Source: Symsagittifera roscoffensis (lineage: Eukaryota > Xenacoelomorpha > Acoela > Convolutidae). Taken from it: a DNA stretch of 64,000 nucleotides. Numbering within the stretch: the stretch's first letter is position 1; the number at the start of each line of letters is the position of its first letter. Shown piece after piece: positions 13,922 to 24,575 of this stretch. The notes beneath the pieces are model-generated. The model was not told the origin of the DNA, made no database searches, and worked only from the letters and a program-made list of their open reading frames with translations. The stretch covers positions 1,366,001 through 1,430,000 of the forward strand of contig NC_087068.1 of NCBI RefSeq assembly GCF_963678635.1. Reading direction: 5' to 3'. Made by a program: the position numbers and the translations under genes.

Positions 13922-14241
13922 ATGGAAAAAACGCTGTTCAATTCAACTACTAATGAATTAGAAAATCAAAAAAAAATACCAAAAAATGAGGTTTTTTGAT
14001 TGATTAGCATGCCTTAAAAAAAGCTTTTATTGTCTTACAGCGGCATTTTTGCGACATTCAAATGATCCAGAATGATAGTACGGGTTGGAAGCTCAAGAGT
14101 GGAAAGACAGTTTTGTTCGCAGCGGGCAGACTTTTTGCAACAAGAATGAGCCAAGAAGACTATTTGAAAGTTATTGAAATACTAAGGCAGGCAAAAGAAG
14201 AAAAGCGCGAACGATTGAAATTTTGTTCAAAACTACTTTGA
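13922..14241 (+). CDS. Candidate small two-exon gene, unrecognised
   Basis: An ATG at 13922 opens 23 codons to 13990. A 50-nt GT...AG gap (13991-14040) ends in TTATTGTCTTACAG, a good acceptor. A second frame in phase then runs 66 codons to TGA at 14239-14241, giving 89 residues. The second block is coding-like, with a mixed composition and a charged, probably helical stretch (around YLKVIEILRQAKEEKRERL) near the C-terminus. The donor (GAG then GTTTTTTG) is poor, so the start and first exon are doubtful. The block could instead be the last exon of a longer gene. I do not recognise the protein. Confidence 0.3.
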
Positions 14242-14517
14242 CGAGTTGTCAATTTAATATTTCCGAGAAATTTATCAAATAGGAAAGCAAAGTATTAGCT
14301 GGAGTAGAACAAAAAAAAATTTTTTTAAGGAAACAAAATGTGCTTTCAACTGACAGGGCTAATTTTAAGATATTTTTACTTTAGTACTTTTCTGCAAATC
14401 TAACAAATTTATGAGAAAAAAAACAAAAAGTTGTTTGCTGTGGCAATAATCGAACCTTACAGTCATCGTTTCTAGAAGAAAAAATGGTAAGTGTTCCGAC
14501 CACAGAAAGAGCGTAAT

Positions 14518-14751
14518 ATGGGCAAGTTTGATTCGAAAAAGGCAAATTATAAGAGTGAGGTTTCAGTAAAAAACGGCAAAGGGTTGTTGCTCTATCATAA
14601 AATCGAGCGGAGGTTTTGGTTTAACTTCCAATCTTTTACGACCGAATTTAAGTTTTACGAGTCTATCGCCACCAAGTTTGGACACTTCTACAAGTTTCAG
14701 TATTTATTGACTTTGCAGACCGAAGACAAATTAACCCCAAATAAACGTTGA
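14518..14751 (+). CDS. Candidate small ORF, unrecognised
   Basis: A 77-codon frame from ATG at 14518 to TGA at 14749-14751. It is rich in Lys, Phe and Tyr, with no signal peptide or membrane segment and no domain I recognise. An ATG followed directly by a strong donor (ATG-GTAAGTG, near 14484) lies just upstream, and the frame ends just before a copy of dispersed repeat R2. It may be a chance frame. Confidence 0.25.
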   Translation: MGKFDSKKANYKSEVSVKNGKGLLLYHKIERRFWFNFQSFTTEFKFYESIATKFGHFYKFQYLLTLQTEDKLTPNKR

Positions 14752-14795
14752 ACTCGATCAAATTGATCGACGAACGGCTATGAGCAAAGTCACCG

Positions 14796-15200
14796 AAGAA
14801 CAGTTTTTTGCTAGCTTCCTTTCCCCTCAAGGATTCGACCACCTGCCTACACAAAGGGTCCCCCTTTGTACTTTTTTGAGATATACATTTTTCGCTGATG
14901 GACCCTAAAATTTATACCTTCGGCGCCAATATATACTAGGTTTTACGGGGAAGAGCCCGCCGAAAAAACGCATTTTTTTTGTATAAGTTTTCCAAAAAGT
15001 GCCTAAAAACGCTATCATTGGCCTGTATTTTTTCAAAACTTTGCCTGCAGCGCATAAATTTGACCAAAACAGGGTCTTTTTGGTGCTTTGGGAGAACTCG
15101 GAACATCATTTCGCTCGACTTAAAAAAATCGACAAAATTTTTGAACGTTTTTTGAAAATCCCCCGCCCACTTTTCGAGAAAATTCTAGATCCGCCCTTAA
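14796..15200 (+). repeat. Dispersed repeat family R2, copy A
   Basis: A ~400-bp block homologous in the same orientation to 21546-21905. Shared landmarks are CCCCTCA, GGATTCGACC, AAAGGGTCCCCC, TTTGTACT, GAGATAT and CATTTTT, CGGCGCCAAT, CGCCGAAAAA, TTTTCCAAAA, GTGCC and AAAACGC, GGTCTTT, then AAAAATCGACAAAATTT and CTAGAT. A fragment also occurs at 10060-10190. No coding capacity is evident. The frame at 14999-15214 lies inside the repeat. Confidence 0.85.
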
Positions 15201-16206
15201 TTGAAACTCTATAGAGCTCAATTTGTGTAGATTAGTAGTAGAGCCAAAATTTAAATCCTGTTGCAGGATCAAATCAATTGAAACCATCATTTTAGATGAG
15301 ACTTTAGGACAGATTTTTTTAAGCTTAGAATGTAAAATTTAAAATAGTTGCATAAATTAACATAAGTTTGACTCTATTCGCTTGCTTTAATTACCGGTAA
15401 TTGTACCCAAACCAGTAGTGCGCTGAGGTGGGGCGGGGGCGGTCGTCCTTTCCGCAATTCCCTTAATTCTGTTTGCAAACGTTTTCCAAAGGGAACGCAA
15501 TTTTTTGGTCAAAAAAAATCCAAAACCGCTTTTTTTGCCTGTTTTTTGAAAAAAAATTCAAATCTAGAAACATTCATGCGCAAGCCACTGACTAAAATCT
15601 TCAAAAAAATAAAGTGAATCAAATTCGCGAATTGAAATTTGTCCTCCGACCGTTTGCTTTAGTTGCCGTTCATTGGACAAAAAAATCCAAAAAAAATTAC
15701 AATAAGTAGATCACAACGCACAGCAGAGCAGTGTCAAAAACAAAGACAAAATTTTACACTCGGCGGGACCAAAAATCATGTTCGCAAAGAGCCCCACCGG
15801 AGAAAAATTGTCTGCGACCGATACAACAGTAAACAAAAAATTTCACGACTCGGTTCAAAATTTTTGCATAACTTATCCTATTCAATTTTTGCCCGCAATT
15901 GATTTTGCAATTAAGCAATAAGTGTTTGAATTAAAAAAGGAATGCTTCTGTTGAAGTTTCGATGTTTACTCGGCGACCCTTTTTTTGTATGCTTCGAAAT
16001 TTAAAAGTTGCTCATTGTAGCATCAAATCTTCAATACTTTTACTTCCAACGATCACTTCTGCGACTTTTCCATGAAATCATGTGTAGCTTCCAAGTGCTC
16101 GGGGTGGGTTTTTTCTTCAGACAAAATTCGACATTTTAACTAGCCATTTTTGACAAAATTTTTTATATCATTCAAAATTTATTGTTGTCATGCGCTAGAT
16201 TGTGGA
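15201..16206. other. Intergenic sequence, no gene recognised
   Basis: AT-rich apart from a G-rich patch near 15425-15450 (GAGGTGGGGCGGGGGCGG). A 79-codon frame at 15663-15902 has no ATG start and a lysine/arginine-rich translation with no recognisable domain. I treat it as chance. Confidence 0.5.
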
Positions 16207-16590
16207 AAGATATTTCACTGTGATTATTTTTGGTAAAGTTATGGGAGTTTTGAAATTGCTATTTTGGCCAAATTGGGACAAATAACGCGCGATATAGTTC
16301 GCGCTATTAACGCGTAAGCGGTGATTAAATCCGTCTTAGAAATCGTTCCAAATTGGTTGAAGGAAGCTTTTTTGCCATAATTATTTTGTTATTAGGAGCG
16401 AAAGCTAATGATTTGTACTTTATATGGTGTGTGAGGTGATGATTTTTACAAAAAAAAATTAAAATTTTGAAAAAAAAAATATTTATCCTTAGTTTTTCAT
16501 GTTATTACTGCTCAATAGACGTTAAAAGGCAGTCGGAACATTCAAGGCTTTGCCCTGATACGAGCAGTCTTTATAGGCTAACGCAACATT
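16207..16590 (-). repeat. Dispersed repeat family R1, copy B (inverted)
   Basis: The reverse complement of this block follows 10396-10800 over almost its full length, with the same landmarks (CTGCTCGTATCAGGGC, TGAATGTTCCGACTGCC, GAGCAGTAATAACATG, CCATATAAAGTACAAAT, CGCTTACGCGTTAATAGCGC). The two copies form an inverted pair enclosing about 5.4 kb. Confidence 0.85.
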
Positions 16591-16771
16591 TTTTGGACTA
16601 TCCAGATTATACTCCAAACCATAGCAAATGATTCTCCGACCACCGTTACCGAAAATTAATAATCCAAGTTTTGTCCTCGAATATGATCATCTGGCCAGAC
16701 TATCAACATTTGATTGCATAATTAACATCCGCGTGAGTATTAACCTTTAAAAAATAGTCGCTGAACTTGAT

Positions 16772-16981
16772 TCAGGCAAATAGAAAATAGACATAGACAT
16801 AAATTGATTCAATAATTTTTTTTGAGGCGCGATTGATGGCTTCAAACCGGCTAGCTGAGAGTTCATTTGTCTCGTTGCGCTCATCTTTTCTGTAATTTGA
16901 ATTGGCACAAAAAATAATTAGCAAAACGCTACCGAGACTAATGAAAAAGAGAAAAGTTACGGAAAACACCTCGATCAACAA
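16772..16981 (-). CDS. Candidate small membrane protein, unrecognised
   Basis: A 69-codon frame with an ATG at 16981 and a stop at 16772. Residues ~4-26 form one strong hydrophobic segment (VFSVTFLFFISLGSVLLIIF), followed by a polar, charged tail, as in a small signal-anchored protein. No homologue comes to mind and there is no clear splice site or poly(A) signal. AT-rich DNA makes hydrophobic chance frames common, so support is weak. Confidence 0.22.
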   Translation of the reverse strand: MLIEVFSVTFLFFISLGSVLLIIFCANSNYRKDERNETNELSASRFEAINRASKKIIESIYVYVYFLFA

Positions 16982-16984
16982 AAT

Positions 16985-18360
16985 TTAGGGCACATTTTTC
17001 AAAATAGTTTCATAAAATAGTTTGCACTTATTTTGCAGTATTATAATCAATTGCATTGCTTTTTATGATTAAAGCTTTTAAATTTAAATTTGTACAATAA
17101 ATATTTTGAAAACAGGAATTTGTTTTGCTACCACCATTTTTGTTACCACCATTAATTTATTCAATTTTTTTTGAATTTGTCCGGTTTCTCAACTTCTCTT
17201 TTTGTGGTCGAAAAATTTTGTGCTATTTGCACCGCAACCAACTTAGTTAGTGATTTGATTTTTTTGCATTTAAATGTTTTTTTTGCAACAGTGGTTTGCT
17301 TTGTATATCTTGTGGTTTTCCATCATCAAAAAACACTTTCTAAAAACAATTTGAAAATTGTGATATTGGTAGAATTCAACAACGAGTTTGGGCTTGTTGG
17401 TTTTTATCTACTTAAATTTGGGTTAGAAATATTGTTCAACAAAAATTACCCGTTTTTTATCACAGGTATGTGAAATTTCCATGAACAAAACAATAATGTC
17501 ACTTCTTATTGCATATTTAATAGCTTAAACCTATAAAAACAAATTTGAGCTAGATACGATAATAAACTACAGAAAAAATACGAATTATCAGTTCTGCTTC
17601 TCCGAAAAGAAAAAAATTCCAGAGAACAACAATAAGATTTTTTATTGGACCTTGAGTTGATTTCTCATGCCAAATCTAAATTAGCACGAAAATTTTTGTC
17701 AAACAAAAATTCAGTTTAGAAACAAAACGGCGTATGTTCAATCTCCGCAACGAGAAGTTTTATGTAGACTACTAGCTTTTATCGTTTTGCCAAAATTTTT
17801 TTTTACTTTTCAGTATGATCAAAATCGAAATTTAATCTGTTTTTCAACATCTAAATAGAATCTCCTGGAATTTTGTGTTCTCTTAGGTTACTTAACCACG
17901 GGGTATAACATAGAACCTAATGCAAAAACATTTCAGAGCGTTGAGTATTCAACTGTCACGTAGCTCTACAAGAAAGTTCAAAAAACTCGAACATATCAAC
18001 CGCCACATTAAACAGCCAAAAGCTTCAGATCAAATTTAGCAACCATTCAGATAGTCCAAGGGATGAAGACACAAGTAACATCTTAATCAAATTACCCATG
18101 TTTTTTCATTAACCCGAGGGGGCTTTCAACGCTGATTGCAAAACTTTTGAACAGATCCTAAATTAATTGGATAAATTTTATGATAAAAAATTTGGAGTAG
18201 ATTTTCCTATTAAACCGAGAAAAACACAGTACTCATGCCTTCCCAGGCGTATTCGTTAATTCTCAGATGCAAAGAGAATTAAATTCATTAAGAACCGAAA
18301 CTTAATTTATTTTTTTTTTCATTTTTGACCATTCCGTGAACTAAGTTATTTACGGCAAAA
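16985..18360. other. AT-rich intergenic sequence
   Basis: No supported gene. The 100-codon frame at 17171-17473 has no ATG start, and its beginning overlaps an R4-like repeat (near 17195-17260). Confidence 0.5.
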
Positions 18361-18363
18361 AGT

Positions 18364-18425
18364 CTAGTACCCGATTGCAATGCCCTTGCATATTGCAAGG
18401 ATAAGAAAACCGAACAAAAGGTTAT
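18364..18425 (-). repeat. Partial tRNA-like SINE copy
   Basis: The reverse strand carries GCAAGGGCATTGCAATCGGG then TACTAGA, matching the tRNA-like head at 20010-20060 (GCAAGGGTATTGCAATCGGT then TACTAGA). Only this half of the head is preserved. Confidence 0.5.
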
Positions 18426-19830
18426 CAAAAAGAATGAAAATTGGACTAATTTTTGCAATATTTCAGTCTTGTGAGTAAAACAAAAGAAAAACCTTTAAGT
18501 TTTTTCAGTTTCAAGAATCTTTAATTGTCACTTAATTGATAATGCCAATGCAAATTGATTTTGTCAAGTTGATGTTTGGATCTACGTAACAATCTCTCCC
18601 CATCCAATTTTCGATCAATCCGTGCAACATTAGAATTCTCAATAGAAAGCTCTGGAGCTTATCTACTGAACTTATTTGTAGGAGTGGAGATTTTTTTTAG
18701 ATATCATAAGTGACCCGTAACCAGTGGATTTTCTATACATGATCTGAAAGTTTTTTTATTACTTACAGATGTTTCTTCTCAGACCTGAAATTCGTTATTT
18801 TGGATCTTTCAGTAAAAAGAATTGAAAAACCCAGATCTGAAACAACCTCGATAATCAAAAACTCAGATCAATAATTAGATTTGAGAATCTCTTTGTAAAA
18901 CAATACACAGAGGCGAACCTGAGCTGGCACCATTTTTGATACAAATCAAGAAAGACTATTTGTCAAAAAAATATTGAAAATTTTGTCAAACTAGATCTAT
19001 CAAAAAAACTATGGCTAGTTTTGAAACAAAAGTATGCCAAGACAAAAGATTGGGAAATAATCATAGCAAGAAAATTTACTAAGCGATAGCAAAGACAAAA
19101 CTACCTTAGCAGACACCCTTGAACAAGACTTAAGAATAACAAAAAGTTATTAAATCCCTTTCACCCTCAAAACATACACACACGCATTAAAAAACTCGCT
19201 CGTCAAAAGACGCAATATGAGAACATGAGGCCGATTTATTGTAGACAAACTTATCAAGCGTAAAAAAAGGAAAAGAAAAAAAGAAAAAAAAACAAAGCCG
19301 AAACGACTCAAAAGTTTTTAAAATCAAAGGAAAAGAAATATACTAAGTCAATGCTAGTATATAATAACAAACATAGCCAACGGACACTTGGAAAAAAGTC
19401 AATGAACGCAATAAATCAGAGAAAAAATTAAGTTGTGATTTGAAAAAATCTCATGTTTCGAATTTCAAAAAAAGAGATGCCCTTAAGTTTTGAGAAAAGA
19501 CGATAAACTTTTAATTCGGTGGGAAAACAAAATTCGTTTTCAAAACTAGACGTCAATTACGTTATTTGTGCCCTTTTAACCTTTTCCTTGGTCGATTGTT
19601 CGGTTTCTTTTGAACAAAGGAAATGAACTGAACTTAAATAGATCAACCTCGAAAAAGTAAAATTGAGCCTGAACAAATTTGAGGACTTTTCGTGAAAAAA
19701 GGAGAAAAATCATCAGGACTTATATAAGGGTCTGAACTACCTTCAACGACTTTTTAACAGCAGAAGTTAGTCAAAACCCAACTACAATTAACTTGCGTAC
19801 AGAAAAAAAAACAATTAAACATTGTACAAC
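18426..19830. other. AT-rich intergenic sequence
   Basis: Nothing beyond A-rich simple stretches is recognised. A segment near 19685-19750 (TCAGGACTTATATAAGGGTC) resembles 22515-22580 (ACCTATATAGGAGTC), suggesting one more low-copy repeat. Confidence 0.45.
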
Positions 19831-19832
19831 TA

Positions 19833-20075
19833 AGCCGCCAAAACTTAAGCAGACAACTACTAAGCCGACAATGCGGCAACTAAGCCGGCAAAATTTAAGC
19901 AGACAACAATAAGCCGACAAGGCATTTTTTACACGCAATATTTCAAGCTTGAAAAATAAAACAGGTCGTCAGATGCGAACCCCGGACAGGATTCGAATCG
20001 GAGAAAATCTAGTAACCGATTGCAATACCCTTGCTTATCGCACGGGTAAATATATTCATTTCGAACAAACAATTG
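19833..20075 (-). repeat. tRNA-derived SINE-like element, copy A
   Basis: Read on the minus strand, the block begins with a tRNA-like head. It has a D-arm-like AAGC...GC segment, an AATC/GATT anticodon-like stem and a T-arm-like CCGATTCGAATCCTG that resembles a Pol III B box. A body of repeated TGTCGGCTTA, TGTCTGCTTAA and GCCGGCTTAG units follows. The copy at 59150-59315 shares the body and has a different tRNA-like head. Pol III origin is inferred from the boxes. Confidence 0.5.
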
Positions 20076-20719
20076 AGAAAAACATTTTTGCAAGATACAA
20101 TTATATTTAGGTTAGTTAGCGGTAAAAAAAAACTTTCCGAATAACTAGACACAATTTTTTCAAACTAAATTTCTTGTTCAACTGTTTTAAAAATGTAATA
20201 CTCGAAAAAAGTGGTCGAAAAATAAGGAAAAAATTAATAGAAAAAAAACTAAGAAAATTCGAAAAAACTAAATCTACTCCGAAACCAAAAAGAATTATAA
20301 TAATATAATAGAAAGTAAGAATTTACCTACACTCCATTTCAGATCTGAAAAAGATTTTTTCCAGATCTGAATTAAACATTTACTAGGTACGGGGGGATTG
20401 TTTAGAGGATCCGGACTTCCACCGGACTTCTACGAAAAAAAACCAAGCGTAACGTAACTTTCTCTACAAAACGTTATTTTTGGTAGAGTCCACCGCCTTG
20501 TATATTATGTTTTTCGAATTCCTAATCGGAACAAAGAGTAAGAGTCATTAGCAGCACATTTTCAGATATCATGACCTCAAGTATACAAATTCATTTACTC
20601 ACTTTACTAGGCTCTACAGTTGTTGATTTGTCGACTTGGTTTTAGTTTCCTTTTTGTTCAGTCAAAGAACAATGTTTTTGGATTATATAAGCAGCTTTTT
20701 AAATTATTTATATATTTAC
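20076..20719. other. AT-rich spacer downstream of FAM221A
   Basis: No gene seen. A palindromic-looking CCGGACTTCCACCGGACTTC direct repeat lies near 20408-20428. Confidence 0.4.
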
Positions 20720-20725
20720 TTTATT
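20720..20725 (-). terminator. Candidate FAM221A poly(A) signal
   Basis: AATAAA on the minus strand, about 110 bp beyond the FAM221A stop codon. Position and sequence fit a cleavage/polyadenylation signal, but no transcript evidence is available. Confidence 0.45.
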
Positions 20726-20833
20726 TTACAAACATATTTTCAATCTTAGAAATACAAACATATTTACACATTAAACGCTATATCAATAACAAATAAACAG
20801 GCTTTGGCGCAATGTTAACTTTCAGTCAGTAGT

Positions 20834-21093
20834 TCAGTGTTTGAGGAAGTATCCCTTCTTCTGCTTCCATTTGTACAGTCTGTCAAAGTAGTCCAACTCA
20901 CTCTCCCCCTCCCGTCTCTGCAGCTGCTGTGTCTCGGGGGTGTCCCTGTCTGGCAGTGAGAATGCGTGCATCTTCAGGAACGGGTGATCGCCCGGCTGGA
21001 TGGGTGCCCCGCCCATCACCTCATTGTTGGGTCCGATGCCACTCGGGTCTCGTCTCTCGGCTCCAGGAGCGAGTGAGGAAAACCCAGTGAGAC
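20834..21093 (-). CDS. FAM221A: FAM221A exon 4 (terminal)
   Basis: The acceptor is GATTTGTTTAG. The exon starts with the conserved LTGFSSLAPG block and ends at the stop at 20834-20836. The C-terminal end is polar and charged. Confidence 0.88.
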
Positions 21094-23546
21094 CTAAACA
21101 AATCTATTTTATTTCTTCTGTTTGTTAGAAAACATCCCAACTTAACCAGAGATTTCGGGAGCAACAGTTTGAATTTAATTTCCCGGATGCATTTCATCAT
21201 TTCTTATGATCGTTTCAAACTTCTGCGCCCGATATGGCTGGATAGAACTATCGAATGGCAAAACAACTTGCCCCCCATGGCCTGGTAGGGCACATCTCTG
21301 CCCACCGGCTTGCCCCTCTTGATCCTCTGCTCCTTCGTCTCCTTGACCATTATGTGTTTATAGGTGGGGGCCCCACAGTCACACGTGAATGAGCCCTTGA
21401 ACTCCCCACATTTCTTGGGCCCCGAGGCACACCTGTTGCATCCATAGGGGTGTTTCAGATTGTGTTCGTCAGGGAAGTGTTTACACGTACACCTGTGAAA
21501 TAAATAAACTTTCAAAGTTTGTTATCAAGGAGTAATCATCCAGTTCAGAAGCGGATTTAGGGGGATGGGGACGGACGCCCCCCTCCCCTCAGGGATTCGA
21601 CCCCCAGCCGACCCAAAGGGTCCCCCCTTTGTACTATTTAGAGATATCCATTTTTGGCTGACTGACCTTAAAATTCTTCTAAAGGCGCCCTCGGCGCCAA
21701 TCTATACTAATTGAGGGGGGAGCGCGCGCCGAAAAATGCGATTTTTTGGTCGAAATTTTCCAAAACGTGCCTTAAAACGCCTAGGAAAAAAGTCAAATTT
21801 GGGTCTTTATAGTGGTTTCGGAGAGCTCACAAAATCAATTTGGTCGACCTAAAAAAAAGTCGACAAAATTGTGCCCCCCCCCCCCTCGAGAAATTCCTAG
21901 ATTCGCACCAGATCCAATTATAAATAAATTTCACCTGCCAACTTCCATTTTCGGGCAACGTTGAGAAACAAATAATGCTTGAATAGAAACGTTTTTGGTG
22001 ATTACAATAGGTGGTAGGTTCAATTGCAATAGCTGGATCGCTTTTTGTTATACTTCGCACATTTTTTGTAATTTATTTCAAAAACCAAATTATTTATACA
22101 AAATAAGTGTAAAATTTGAATTTATGAATAGCATATCATTTGGCAGGTTATTATATTTACAAAAACGGCTCTTTTCCTTTTCATAACATAGCCAATCGAA
22201 TTTCAACTTTCGATTTTCAAAGAAGAAAATAGATGTCTTTTAAGCTCTTTGAATTTCTAGAACGATTTATGACCGGCGCTTTTTTGATAACATTAACCCA
22301 ATTGGAGAAAACTGGATCGACAAGTAAAGTTTTTATTACGCTGGAAATCTAAAAATTAAATTCCACTTTCGAAACTAGAAATCGTTCACCTTTTTTCGCG
22401 CCTCGTTGAAATTCAATTGAACTCAAAAAATGCATATATACTCAAATGCACTCATAATTGCATCAATATGTATGAATGCACATGAAACTGTAGTTACTAG
22501 AACATTTTAAGACTTTTCCTCAAAAAAAAATCAGCAAGACCTATATAGGAGTCTTCACTACGTTCATTACTCTTAAACAATCGGTTGGTGGAAACAGTAT
22601 ATTTACTTTTAAAACATTGCAGGTGGGGGAGGGGGAAGGGAAAAGAGCCAGAAAAACTGAAATGACTATATTATGCTTAACAATTCTGAAATTATAGTAC
22701 TACTCGCAATTTAGTTTCAAGTCAGAGAACGTCATTAGAGAACACATCTGCCCTAATGAATTGTCTCTAAAATATTAGCAGTGACAATGAGAAAGTTCTC
22801 ACCTGATCGGCTGAGATCCATTGCGTGGAATGTAGTGGTAGTTGTCGCAAGCACAGTTCCTACATGTCTGTTTGATCGGATTGGGGATCTTCTCAAAGTC
22901 TGTCTTATGATTGATGTATCTGAAAGGAGGCAAACAATCATCCCAGTAATTCGCATTTCTCCCTCGCGCGGTCTTTTTTTCATGAAAAATAAATAACAGC
23001 AGTGTGATAACTACAACAGCAGAAATAGCTTCGTTCAAAACGTAGAAAAAGAGCTAACAACTATTACATGGACAGAATATGCACCTCAAGATTTCCTCGT
23101 AAGCGTCACGGATGCCCTGATAACTCCGACTAAATTTAGTTTTGGGTCCATTTACTTGTGTTCTTCCGCGAACACTTAAAATTAATACAACCAATCATTT
23201 CAATGTTTTCACGCTCTCTAGTTTTTCGCTTGGTTTCTCCCATAAAAGGATTTCAAAAACTATCATTCCAAAATATTGGTAAATCATCACCTAACCTGTG
23301 TCCACAATAGCACAGGGTCTCCGGTCCAATCAACTTGCAGTCCATGTCTTTCTCAGGATTATGCCACCCCACATATATCCTGTTCTTCATTCGAATCGGA
23401 ATCCATTTTTTCTTATAAGCTTCGTATTCCGCATCAGTGAACAGCTTGCCCTTGTCATCATCTCCAACTATTTTTTTGTACTCCCAATATGCATCTATAC
23501 CTGCTTGACCTTCTTTGTCAATGGTAAACGAAGCGGCAGCTGCCAT
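20834..23546 (-). CDS. FAM221A: FAM221A orthologue (four exons, 282 aa)
   Basis: Exons 23296-23546, 22803-22919, 21272-21492 and 20834-21093 join in phase (251+117+221+260 nt) to 282 codons plus stop. Human FAM221A, as I recall it, is about 298 residues. Recognised by family blocks in order: an N-terminal YWEYKKIVGDDDKGKLF, then DCKLIGPETLCYCGHR, then NHKTDFEKIPNP, then NGSQPIRCTCKHFPDEH, a cysteine-rich core with CNRCASGPKKCGEF and FTCDCGAPTYKH, and KPVGRDVPYQAMGGLTGFSS. The Cys/His spacing suggests metal binding. The molecular role is poorly known, and it is not predicted to be an enzyme. The start is the first ATG of exon 1, directly before the conserved N-terminal block. Introns 1 and 2 are GT-AG and intron 3 is GC-AG. 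Intron 2 (1,310 bp) contains a copy of repeat R2. Confidence 0.93.
21272..21492 (-). CDS. FAM221A: FAM221A exon 3
   Basis: The acceptor is TTTATTTCACAG. The exon encodes the main cysteine-rich core. The frame would run on past 21272, but homology requires splicing after ATGGGGG, where the intron starts GCAAGTTG, a GC donor. Confidence 0.88.
21546..21905 (+). repeat. Dispersed repeat family R2, copy B (in FAM221A intron 2)
   Basis: Same order of landmarks as 14796-15200. Ends include GCGGATTTAGGGGGATGGGG on the left and CTCGAGAAATTCCTAGATTC on the right, with a run of 13-14 C bases near 21876-21890. It lies antisense to the host gene, inside intron 2. Confidence 0.85.
22803..22919 (-). CDS. 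FAM221A: FAM221A exon 2
   Basis: The acceptor is TTTGCCTCCTTTCAG and the donor GTGAGAAC. The 117-nt exon encodes the HKTDFEKIP to NGSQPI segment with a Cys cluster. Confidence 0.9.
23296..23546 (-). CDS. FAM221A: FAM221A exon 1
   Basis: ATG at 23546. The exon ends in CACAG before a GTTAGGTG donor, splitting an Arg codon after its second base. It encodes the N-terminal domain through ETLCYCGH. Confidence 0.9.
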
Positions 23547-24400
23547 TTCAATCTACTGGTCATGAACGCAAATCAAATCTGATAGAAGAAAAATTGCAAG
23601 TAAATGGGCATAACTTTTCATCAATATGCAAAGCAACGGTGTTATGAAACTTCTTTGTTACTCGTTTAGAAGTATGATCCCTTAAGAAGTAAGCACTTAA
23701 TTGCATGAAATCTTCTTGAAGCACTTACTTGAAGATCTACTTGAACTTAATTGGATGAGAACACAGTAAAACATTCTTAACTAGCTATCATGCTACTAAA
23801 GCTTTCAAAACAGTGGGGAAAAAACAAAACCAATTAGCAAATCTTTGAAACTGGTTGGATTAAAGTAGGTATTTCCCATTATATCCCTCTCCACAAAATA
23901 ATGACCTCTATTATAGTAAAATCTTGGTGTAAAGATGCTATTATTTGTTTCTAACTAAGTAGAAGAAAAGCTATAATAGGAAAGACTCATTAATTTTAAC
24001 GTCTATCGGTAATACAGCTATCAGGGCCATAGTTTAATTTGTGGGAGATTACTTCTAAGCGTGCTTGTAATGGGAGCATACTTCTTAACGTGGTTTGTAA
24101 TGGGAACAGAGTTCTAAAAGAGTACCTACTAAAATGGCATATTGCATTCAATGTATATCGCGCTGCACAATAAATTCACGCAAATTTTTGGGGGCTTTAC
24201 GCTTGGATAAACGGTGAAATTATGGTTGTCCTTAGTTTTTCGGGTTTGGTTTCCATGTCGAGATCTGAAGTTAAAATTCACTAGCGTGTAAATTAAATTA
24301 AAAGCACTAGCGTGTAAAACACCTGTGTAGCGTGAAAATTAGCGTGAAAACCTGATTAGTGAACGTGAAAATTGCTTAACAATATGAGAAATACTGCCAT
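23547..24400. other. FAM221A upstream region and spacer
   Basis: No gene seen. Presumably contains the FAM221A promoter, but no clear TATA or initiator can be pointed to. Two imperfect ~35-bp tandem units carrying GTAATGGGA lie at about 24050-24115, and short AGCGTG(T/A)AAA units near 24280-24375. Confidence 0.4.
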
Positions 24401-24402
24401 CT

Positions 24403-24575
24403 CAATTTAACATTCGCTCAGAAGTACATACCGACGGGAAAAAAAGCTAGGTTCTACAACGACTGGCAAGCGTCTAAACACAGCTTCACATGCTTTTAAC
24501 CGTCTCTACCAAAGCCAGTTCAATGGGTGGTCCATTAACATCGGGTCGAGAAAGGCGTTACTATTAAACGCTATC
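24403..24575. repeat. Old LTR remnant of the giant family, left part
   Basis: Matches the first ~175 bp of the 920-bp LTR with considerable divergence: TAACATTCGCTCAGAAGTACAT, ACGACTGGCAAGCGTCTAAA, ACCGTCTCTACCAAAGCCAG and CATCGGGTCGA. It stops where BEL/Pao sequence begins. The next LTR segment resumes at 39942. Confidence 0.7.

Noticed and set aside
15663-15902. 79-codon lysine/arginine-rich frame
   Set aside because: No ATG start, no domain, no supporting signal.
17171-17473. 100-codon plus-strand frame
   Set aside because: No ATG start, hydrophobic AT-rich composition and overlap with a dispersed repeat.
22753-23038. Overlapping minus and plus frames around 22.8-23.0 kb as separate genes
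   Set aside because: They overlap FAM221A exon 2 and its flanking introns; only the exon 2 frame shows homology.
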